Positions 7,041-12,368 of a stretch of DNA of 21,244 nucleotides are shown one piece after another; position 1 is the stretch's first letter; each line of letters opens with the position of its first letter. The notes beneath the pieces were generated by a model. It was not told where the DNA came from. It saw nothing but the letters and a program-made list of their open reading frames with translations, and ran no database searches. This DNA is from JBDKFK01 sp039798745. GTDB lineage: Bacteria > Patescibacteriota > Microgenomatia > UBA1406 > GWC2-37-13. The stretch covers positions 1-21,244 of the forward strand of contig JBDKFK010000026.1 of assembly GCA_039798745.1 (NCBI GenBank), read 5' to 3'. A program made the position numbers and the translations under genes.

Positions 7041-7907
7041 ATGGCCACTCTTGAAGAATATTTACCATCAAGGGGATTTCCATTTGGGCTGACACGAGAA
7101 ACTCAGCACGCCTATGATATACCCCTTCCTTCGGAGATTGAACGCCGTCATCTTCATTATCAGCCCATTCTCTGGCGGGGAATAGAGGGTCAGGAAGATG
7201 AGGTGACATTTGAACAGTTTTTGCGATATCCTGGGCACAATGCTCTTGATCTTATAAAACAGTTCCATGAGTCGGGCGTAGGAGAACAGGCTGAGTTTGC
7301 CATCTTCCGGCAGGTTTGTGAGCAGCTTACCATGTGGGAACAAGAGAATGGAATAACGCCCACCATTGGAGTTAATTTTGCGCCAGTACATTTTGGCAGA
7401 CATGGCATATACCCTTCTTCGGCGGATATGTTTGTGCGCATGGTAGGGAGGACAATGGAGGAGACCGGCATAAATCCAGCTCAACTGGAAATAGAGATAA
7501 CAGAGTACAGCGCCATGGTCAATAAATACGAGGCAGCACAAGCTATGCTGGCACTGAAGGCTATGGGTCTTCATATAAAAGCGGATGACGTTGGTTTAGA
7601 CTTTCATAGTGATATAGATGGAGTCTTAGAACTGCCTTACGACACCATCAAACTCGACGAATCATTTTCAAAAGATATCGAGACAGATAGTGCCAAACAG
7701 GCTCAAGTATGTGCTATTGTTGATAAAGCACATGCTAAGGGTATGACTGTTGTTGCCGAAAAAGTCGATACTCAAGGTAAACTTCGGTTCTTTGACGAAG
7801 TGGCAGGCTGTGATGGATTCCAGGGATGGCTGTTTTCTGCTGCAGTACCTGCAGATATGGTGAACAGCGCGCTCTATGATACTGTTATAGCAAGAGGGAG
7901 ATTATAA
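7041..7907 (+). CDS. EAL-domain protein (cyclic-di-GMP related), degenerate
   Basis: EAL domains hydrolyse or bind cyclic di-GMP. The 288-aa protein is essentially one EAL domain: YQPILW (40-45), NFAPVHF (N112), LEIEITEYS (E152), KADDVGLDFHSDI (D182, D183), IKLDESFSKDI (K204), VVAEKVDTQ (E240) and CDGFQGWLF (Q261). The signature E-A/V-L motif after the first strand is not present; the matching region reads EVTFEQFLRY. Several metal-site and catalytic positions remain, so it may be a weak phosphodiesterase or a cyclic-di-GMP sensor. It has no GGDEF domain, sensor domain, signal peptide or membrane helix. The start at 7041 follows from a -10 at 7027-7032 and suggests a leaderless mRNA. No partner diguanylate cyclase is in the window. 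Confidence 0.85.
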   Translation: MATLEEYLPSRGFPFGLTRETQHAYDIPLPSEIERRHLHYQPILWRGIEGQEDEVTFEQFLRYPGHNALDLIKQFHESGVGEQAEFAIFRQVCEQLTMWEQENGITPTIGVNFAPVHFGRHGIYPSSADMFVRMVGRTMEETGINPAQLEIEITEYSAMVNKYEAAQAMLALKAMGLHIKADDVGLDFHSDIDGVLELPYDTIKLDESFSKDIETDSAKQAQVCAIVDKAHAKGMTVVAEKVDTQGKLRFFDEVAGCDGFQGWLFSAAVPADMVNSALYDTVIARGRL

Positions 7908-7925
7908 GCCATCTACGTCTCTTTC

Positions 7926-7934
7926 TGTTAAAAT
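7926..7934 (+). promoter_or_regulatory. Extended -10 promoter, ParB-like gene
   Basis: TGTTAAAAT matches an extended -10 (TG-n-TATAAT) and ends 6 nt before the ATG at 7941, predicting another leaderless start. The -35 is poor. Confidence 0.55.
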
Positions 7935-7940
7935 AGGGGT

Positions 7941-8507
7941 ATGAAAGAAGATGTACTGAAAGTACTAGATCAGATTAAGGACGAAGAAGATTTTTTCAAT
8001 AAATCAAAACTTCTCAACTTTGCGGTTAAGCAAAAGGGAGCTTCTATTAAAGATATAGGTGAATACATAGGTATGAAATCTTCATATATATGTCATATTA
8101 TGCGTCTTGAAAGAATCCCCGAGCTTATACTTGACGGCTATTATTCAAAACTAGTCTCGATAACCCATCTGTTTATAATAGCCCGGATAAAAGATAAGGA
8201 AACAATGATGGCGATCTACGAAGAGGTGCTTGCCAAAGGGCTTACATCTGTTCAGACCGAAGAACTTGTGCGAAAACATCTTTATAAACTTACATCCGAG
8301 GGTGATTACATACCTCCTGGAGAAGTTGACGGACTGGCATCACAGTTTAACGGGCGGTATAAACACTCAAGTCTTAAAGTGTTGCAAACGCGTATACACA
8401 GCAAAATAACTATAGAGATACCGGGAAGTCTTCAACAAACTACACCTTATGTGAGGGAGATTATACACCAGCTTCTTTCCAGTGAACAAAGAGCTGAGAA
8501 GGAATAA
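7941..8507 (+). CDS. ParB/KorB-like helix-turn-helix DNA-binding protein
   Basis: Probably a DNA-binding protein of the ParB/Spo0J superfamily. The 188-aa sequence contains the central HTH pattern of that family: KGASIKDIGEYIGMKSSYICHIMRLERIPELILDGYYSKLVSITHLFIIARIKD, followed by KGLTSVQTEELVRKHL. The N-terminal ParB CTPase domain (GERR-type motifs) is absent, so it is unlikely to be a full segregation ParB. The C-terminal part (ITIEIPGSLQQTTPYVREIIHQLL) may be a dimerisation region. It could be a regulator or nucleoid protein. It is convergent with the signal peptidase gene and the two coding regions overlap by 47 bp. Confidence 0.75.
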   Translation: MKEDVLKVLDQIKDEEDFFNKSKLLNFAVKQKGASIKDIGEYIGMKSSYICHIMRLERIPELILDGYYSKLVSITHLFIIARIKDKETMMAIYEEVLAKGLTSVQTEELVRKHLYKLTSEGDYIPPGEVDGLASQFNGRYKHSSLKVLQTRIHSKITIEIPGSLQQTTPYVREIIHQLLSSEQRAEKE

Positions 8508-9081
8508 CCGAGCTGCGGAGTGCTCGGGGAAGAGGGTTTGCTACGATTCCAATCTTATTTGCCGGATAATACCGGTAAAATACCTGACCAATAATACTCG
8601 TTTGAGCTATAGGCCCAAACTCACGTGAGTCGGATGATCGGGGCCGGTTATCACCGAGTACAAACAGAGAGTCGGAAGGCACAACAATTGCTTCGTCTTC
8701 TTTAGCATAGCCGCCTTCCCACAAAGAGGTTTTATCCGCAATGTAGTTCTCTTTCAGCTGCTGACCATTCACATATACTTCGCCTTCTCTAAACAGAACT
8801 TTATCGCCCGGCAGACCTATTATACGTTTTATAAACTCAATATCAGGGTTTCGTGGTGAGCGGAATACGATTACGTCACCTCTTTCCAAAGCTCTGAATT
8901 TATAGGTTACTTTGCTCGTAAATATATAATCTCCGGAGTTGAATGACGGTTCCATCGAGGCTCCTCGTATCTGATTGGGCTGCATTATGAAGAGGTAAAC
9001 CACTATAAAGAGCGATCCGACAAACACAATTGTTTCCAGAATATCCATTACAAATTCAATCGCTTGCTTAATAAACTCCAT
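8461..9081 (-). CDS. lepB: Type I signal peptidase (second copy)
   Basis: Membrane serine protease that removes signal peptides from exported proteins. The 206-aa protein has one N-terminal membrane helix (about 14-33), then GASMEPSF with catalytic Ser42, RGDVIVF, FIKRIIGLPGDK with the general base Lys85, and GDNRPRSSDSREFG near the C-terminus. The start at 9081 is fixed by a promoter 8 nt upstream; there is no SD. It is a tandem paralogue of the 9137-9727 protein, with near-identical N-terminal regions but diverged C-terminal tails. Its last 47 bp overlap the end of the convergent ParB-like gene. Confidence 0.93.
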   Translation of the reverse strand: MEFIKQAIEFVMDILETIVFVGSLFIVVYLFIMQPNQIRGASMEPSFNSGDYIFTSKVTYKFRALERGDVIVFRSPRNPDIEFIKRIIGLPGDKVLFREGEVYVNGQQLKENYIADKTSLWEGGYAKEDEAIVVPSDSLFVLGDNRPRSSDSREFGPIAQTSIIGQVFYRYYPANKIGIVANPLPRALRSSVIPSQLFVHWKEAGV

Positions 9082-9089
9082 AACCTTAC

Positions 9090-9118
9090 ATTTTAGGGAA
9101 TAAACCGGTAAAAGACAA
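9090..9118 (-). promoter_or_regulatory. Leaderless promoter of the 8461-9081 signal peptidase
   Basis: On the minus strand TTGTCT (9113-9118), a 17-bp spacer and TAAAAT (9090-9095) precede the ATG by 8 nt. The second peptidase is therefore likely transcribed independently of the first. Confidence 0.7.
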
Positions 9119-9136
9119 GGCTATTAAGGAGTCTGT

Positions 9137-9727
9137 CTAGATATAGAATGAGAATAAAGCCTGTAACCCGGCAGGGAAGGTATTCTTAATAGTGCCTATT
9201 TTTGATGGCGGGTAGTAGCGGAAAAAAACATGACCTACTACAGAAGAGGTTGGTATAGGTCCGAACTCACGCGAGTCAGACGATCGGGGTCGGTTATCGC
9301 CCATTATAAACAGACTTTCCGGAGGTATAGTGATGGCTTGATCTTCTTTTACATAGCCGCCGTCCCAGACCGGCGTATCGTCTGCGAGATATTTTTCCTG
9401 TAGCAGCATGCCGTTAAGATACACGCTTCCCTCACGGAATAGTAGTTTATCTCCCGGGAGGCCGATAACGCGCTTGATGAGCTCGATATCAGGGTTTCGC
9501 GGAGAGTGGGTAACAACCACATCACCTCGTTGAATAGGTCGTAGTTTATAGGTTAGTTTGCTTACAAAAATATGATCGTCAGTATAAAAGGTAGGCTCCA
9601 TTGAAGGGCCTTTTACCATGCTCGGTTGTAGTATAAATAAGTAAAGGACTATGAATAACGAACCTACGAAGACGATCGTTTCCAGAATATCCATAACAAA
9701 CTCCAGCCCTTGCTTAATGAGCTCCAT
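9137..9727 (-). CDS. lepB: Type I signal peptidase (first copy)
   Basis: Same family and role as its downstream neighbour. The 196-aa protein has an N-terminal membrane helix (about 14-33), GPSMEPTF (Ser42), RGDVVVT, LIKRVIGLPGDK (Lys85) and GDNRPRSSDSREFG. Both catalytic residues are present, so two active peptidases are expected. The C-terminus (PAGLQALFSFYI) differs from the other copy, and the loop around SPRNPDIE is shared, pointing to local duplication. The start at 9727 has no SD and sits 8 nt after its own -10 box. Confidence 0.93.
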   Translation of the reverse strand: MELIKQGLEFVMDILETIVFVGSLFIVLYLFILQPSMVKGPSMEPTFYTDDHIFVSKLTYKLRPIQRGDVVVTHSPRNPDIELIKRVIGLPGDKLLFREGSVYLNGMLLQEKYLADDTPVWDGGYVKEDQAITIPPESLFIMGDNRPRSSDSREFGPIPTSSVVGHVFFRYYPPSKIGTIKNTFPAGLQALFSFYI

Positions 9728-9735
9728 AATGCTTC

Positions 9736-9764
9736 ATTGTATGAAAGTTATCGACAAAAAACAA
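9736..9764 (-). promoter_or_regulatory. Leaderless promoter of the 9137-9727 signal peptidase
   Basis: On the minus strand TTGTTT (9759-9764) and TACAAT (9736-9741) are spaced by 17 bp, and the -10 ends 8 nt before the ATG. Confidence 0.7.
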
Positions 9765-9797
9765 GCTCTTACATAGTATAATTGCTATGATTCTCTA

Positions 9798-9880
9798 GTC
9801 ATTCCCGCGCAGGCGGGAATCTAGATAATTGACAATATTAGGCACATTGTAGTCTGGATCCCCGTCTGCACGGGGATGAC
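9798..9880. repeat. Inverted pair of GTCAT...-type palindromic repeats
   Basis: The left unit 9798-9825 begins GTCATTCCCGCGCAGGCGGG and the right unit 9853-9880 is an inverted copy differing at a few positions. Each unit is also a hairpin (CCCGC/GCGGG and CCCCGT/ACGGGG type). They share the GTCAT...ATGAC ends with the element inside ileS, which suggests one dispersed family. The pair lies directly upstream of the tRNA gene. Confidence 0.8.
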
Positions 9881-9901
9881 ATGCCTGCAACTAATGGTTT
9901 A

Positions 9902-9975
9902 GGATCTGTAGCTCAGTTGGTTAGAGCGTTCGGTTCACATCCGAAAGGTCACAGGTTCGAGTCCTGTCAGATCCA
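9902..9975 (+). tRNA. tRNA-Val (anticodon CAC)
   Basis: A complete cloverleaf: acceptor stem GGATCTG/CAGATCC, D arm GCTC...GAGC, anticodon stem TTCGG/CCGAA with loop TTCACAT (anticodon CAC, reading GTG), and T arm ACAGG-TTCGAGT-CCTGT. The discriminator base is A at 9975. The 3' CCA is not encoded and must be added enzymatically. Confidence 0.95.
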
Positions 9976-10000
9976 CACTGCATAACACCCCATAGTATTT

Positions 10001-10029
10001 TTGTTTTTTGACACCAAAACTGGTATAAT
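10001..10029 (+). promoter_or_regulatory. Promoter for the protein kinase gene
   Basis: TTGTTT (10001-10006) and TATAAT (10024-10029) are spaced by 17 bp, and the -10 is extended (TGGTATAAT). The predicted start near 10036 leaves a leader of about 275 nt. Confidence 0.7.
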
Positions 10030-10035
10030 ACATAC

Positions 10036-10311
10036 TAAATGTAGACAAAACGAGGCTAATGCTGTCTCGATATTGTCGTTTGGCACCTTTATAACCTGCG
10101 GAACACTTAGGTCTTGAGGGCAATCAGGCGTTCAGATAGCTGAAATCCTGTTTGTCCTCAAGACACCTTCGGCAAGAGCAGCCACGGGAGAGGTAATTCC
10201 TGAAAGTGCTCACCCCAAACCTGTTCCCACCATCCCCGGTGGAACAGGACTCTATTCGTACCCCTCACGGGGTTTGTAAGCGGCCTTTGGCCGTAGAAAA
10301 AGGGGGCTTAT
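10036..10311 (+). promoter_or_regulatory. Structured 5' leader of the kinase gene
   Basis: This region holds no credible gene but a chain of hairpins. 10111-10164 is a long stem closed by GTCTTGAGG/CCTCAAGAC with an inner TTCAG/CTGAA hairpin. 10220-10248 pairs CCTGTTC-CACC with GGTG-GAACAGG. 10260-10273 (ACCCC/GGGGT) and 10281-10293 (CGGCC/GGCCG) follow, then the SD. Layout resembles the leader at 209-504 but I see no obvious sequence identity. Its function is unknown. Confidence 0.6.
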
Positions 10312-11202
10312 ATGACCGTGGTCCCGACCACGATCGTCTGCCCGTACTGCCATGTTCGCGCGCCTGGGTTTGCCAGGTTTTGCGGCCGTTGCGGTAAGCA
10401 GACGGTCTTGAACCCCGCGGGACCTGAGTATCGCTTAACGCGAGTGGTCAAAAGCGGGGGGCAAGGTACACTCTATCAGGGAGTCGATAACGGCGGTAAA
10501 ATTTACGCTGTTAAGAAACTTCTTGATCAGAGCGGCGATCCAGAGGAGCGCGCTTTAGCGCTCGAGATGTTTGAGCAGGAGGCCAAGCTGCTGATGCAGC
10601 TAGACCATCCACGGATTCCCCGAGTGTACGCGTGTTTCGCGGACTCTGTGGGAACCCGTTTCATGGCGCAGGACTATCTCATAGGCCGTGACCTGGAGGA
10701 AGTTTTGCTCTTTGTGCTCAAGCAGGGCAGGAAACTGCCTGTAGAGCTGGTTCTTCGATGGGGAGAGCAGATCTGTGAAGTGCTCGAATATGTGCACAAA
10801 ATGGGTCTGATCTTCCGCGACATGAAGCCGTCGAACGTCATGATGACGAAGGCCGACTATGGTATCACCGTAGTCGACTTCGGGAACGTATCCCTGATAA
10901 ACAGTATCCAGACTAGTATTGGAACTGCAGGATATGCTCCTAAGGAACAGTATCGTGGCAAGGCCAAACCTGTTTCCGACATTTATGCGCTCGCCGCTAG
11001 CCTGCATTATTTGCTGACTGGAATGGATCCAACAGATAATCCCTTTCAGTTCGCGTCTTTGTGCAGCGTAAGGCCAGATGTGCCTTACTATGTCGCCGAA
11101 GCGATTCATACCGCATTGCTCGAGGACGACAGTAAACGTCCGCAGACACCGTCCGTGTTTACAGCCATGTTGAATGGCTACGATATGGCAATGGTGTCCT
11201 AA
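10312..11202 (+). CDS. Serine/threonine protein kinase with N-terminal zinc ribbon
   Basis: A predicted cytoplasmic protein kinase. Residues 10-27 form a zinc ribbon, CPYC-x10-CGRC. The Hanks-type kinase domain spans about 40-290: glycine loop SGGQGTLY (48-55), ATP lysine K68 in YAVKK, alpha-C glutamate E90, catalytic loop FRDMKPSN (D170, K172, N175), DFG as VDFGN (D189) and activation-segment end GTAGYAPKEQY. All catalytic residues are present, so it should be active. At 296 aa it lacks membrane helices and sensor repeats. The start is placed by AAAGGGGG upstream. It is flanked by its own promoter, leader and terminator and is GC-richer than its neighbours. Zinc-ribbon kinases with the GYAP-x-EQY motif are common in Chloroflexi-type bacteria, which hints at transfer but does not prove it. 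Confidence 0.93.
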   Translation: MTVVPTTIVCPYCHVRAPGFARFCGRCGKQTVLNPAGPEYRLTRVVKSGGQGTLYQGVDNGGKIYAVKKLLDQSGDPEERALALEMFEQEAKLLMQLDHPRIPRVYACFADSVGTRFMAQDYLIGRDLEEVLLFVLKQGRKLPVELVLRWGEQICEVLEYVHKMGLIFRDMKPSNVMMTKADYGITVVDFGNVSLINSIQTSIGTAGYAPKEQYRGKAKPVSDIYALAASLHYLLTGMDPTDNPFQFASLCSVRPDVPYYVAEAIHTALLEDDSKRPQTPSVFTAMLNGYDMAMVS

Positions 11203-11215
11203 GTGTCCGCAGTCT

Positions 11216-11253
11216 ACGAACAGAGAGGTACCTCCGGGTACTTCTCTGTTCGT
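11216..11253 (+). terminator. Rho-independent terminator of the kinase gene
   Basis: A 17-18-bp stem (ACGAACAGAGAGGTACC with its near-perfect complement) starts 13 nt after the stop codon and is followed by the T-rich tract CATTTTCTTTCC. Confidence 0.8.
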
Positions 11254-11285
11254 CATTTTCTTTCCAACCTTCATATATTTTCCTA

Positions 11286-11291
11286 TATAAT
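11286..11291 (+). promoter_or_regulatory. -10 box, leaderless start of 82-aa gene
   Basis: TATAAT ends 6 nt before the ATG at 11298, so transcription should begin on the start codon. No good -35 is seen. Confidence 0.55.
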
Positions 11292-11297
11292 AGAGCC

Positions 11298-11546
11298 ATG
11301 GTAAACGCATTTCCCCCATATTTAGTCGCAGTCGACAACGTAAGAAAACGCATATTTGTAATGGCCAAACCCTATCTGTCCGCGCTTCTCATAGACGGTG
11401 AATGGCAGTATGTTCAGCCCTTACCCGATGAAGAAATAAAGCATTATCAGCTCGTAACCGATCCTGAGACTGCCTTAAAATATGTTGAGGAGGCGAGAGA
11501 GGCGTTGCTTGGAGGTATAGGCTCAAATGATGATAAAATAAATTGA
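11298..11546 (+). CDS. Small hypothetical protein (82 aa)
   Basis: I do not recognise this protein. It begins MVNAFPPYLVAVDNVRKRIFVMAKPYLSALLIDGEWQYVQ, likely a small beta-rich unit, followed by a helix PETALKYVEEAREALLGGI. There is no signal peptide or membrane helix. The promoter-to-ATG distance and lack of an SD match the leaderless backbone genes rather than the GC-richer set on both sides. The clean -10 box at a fixed distance is the main reason to call it real. Its partner genes are unknown. Confidence 0.6.
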   Translation: MVNAFPPYLVAVDNVRKRIFVMAKPYLSALLIDGEWQYVQPLPDEEIKHYQLVTDPETALKYVEEAREALLGGIGSNDDKIN

Positions 11547-11691
11547 ACTAAATTGAAGAATATGGTATCTGCAGAGGGCTCCCCAAATTATTAGCAATCA
11601 CATCCACTATCTGCTAATTAAGTTAGAGTTTAAGTTTGGACTGTCATAACAATCCCCAGTATTTTCTATAGGATATATATAAGATATGTAT

Positions 11692-11724
11692 ATATGGAGC
11701 GCAGGCTATGCCTGCGCTCCATAT
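11692..11724 (-). terminator. 3' hairpin after the 144-aa gene
   Basis: A perfect 15-bp stem (ATATGGAGCGCAGGC) with a 3-nt loop lies 19 nt after the stop codon of the 11744-12178 gene. No T-run follows on the minus strand. The 197-bp gap between the two convergent genes shows nothing else clear. Confidence 0.7.
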
Positions 11725-11743
11725 GATCCTACTCCTGTGATAC

Positions 11744-12178
11744 TCAGTGAAACGTGCCTATCGTAAAGGTAAGTTCGGCGTCGGCCATATTTTGGTATGT
11801 CGGCTCCGCTTCGTGGTTGCCTTTACGGGTAAAGTTTGCGATCAGGAAACGATCGCCCGGGCGGAAAGCTGCCATATGAACGGTTTCCCGCATCATAATG
11901 GTAGCGCGGACGCGAAGGGTAAGGAGAGCTACAAGCCACTCGTAGCTTTCCAGATTGACAAGCCTGCCGCTGGCCAGAAGTTCCTTTGCCTCCTCAAGCG
12001 GTATTCCTACCGTCGTGAAATGCTGATTTTCCGTGCTGCCGGCGTCCACCATGATGGTGAAGTAGGTAACCGGTGGTTCCTGAATGGCTTCGGAATTGTC
12101 AGACGCGGCAACTGAGTTTAGTCCCTTGCTTATCTGCGAGAGAATAGACTTCCAGACGGACATGATGAAATTGAGCAT
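11744..12178 (-). CDS. DUF1874/B116-like domain protein (144 aa)
   Basis: The start at 12178 follows AAGGAGG by 5 nt. Residues 38-144 fit the order of elements in the DUF1874 family (STIV B116 / AcrIII-1 fold): YFTIMVDAG strand, GIPLEEAKELLASG helix (59-71; family consensus is close to SLEEAKELL), a second helix YEWLVALLTLRV, then RETVHMAAFRPGDRFLIANFTRKG (98-120) matching the family's N-R-x-x-V-x-M-x-x-GD-x-x-L-V core. The histidine that is catalytic in AcrIII-1 ring nucleases is not seen at the matching place (LESYEW), so cyclic-oligoadenylate cleavage is not expected. There is no true membrane helix, but residues 1-20 could form an amphipathic helix. It is related in layout to the 186-, 177- and 209-aa proteins. 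The family call is an inference from motif order. Confidence 0.6.
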   Translation of the reverse strand: MLNFIMSVWKSILSQISKGLNSVAASDNSEAIQEPPVTYFTIMVDAGSTENQHFTTVGIPLEEAKELLASGRLVNLESYEWLVALLTLRVRATIMMRETVHMAAFRPGDRFLIANFTRKGNHEAEPTYQNMADAELTFTIGTFH

Positions 12179-12368
12179 GAATCCTCCTTATTGCGGTTAT
12201 GCCCAGGGTGGGCGGGTAAAGAGGTGGAATGAGGCGTTACACGTCTTCTGAGGGTAATTAACGGGGGAATAGAGGCATCTCAGCGACATGTCTCTACTCT
12301 CCCGTTAATCTATCACAGTTTTCAATGGGCGATGTATGATACAGAAAGCTATCATCTGTACATATATG
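12179..12368 (-). promoter_or_regulatory. 5' leader with long hairpin upstream of the 144-aa gene
   Basis: The minus-strand leader of about 190 nt holds a long stem between 12257-12265 and 12301-12309 (ATTAACGGG/CCCGTTAAT), extended by TAGAG/CTCTA. It lies about 60 nt beyond the stop of the 884-aa gene, so it may end that transcript, act as a leader element, or both. No T-run follows it. Confidence 0.5.

Noticed and set aside
10206..10397. 63-codon frame overlapping the kinase start
   Set aside because: It runs through leader hairpins in a different frame from the kinase and has no ribosome-binding site.
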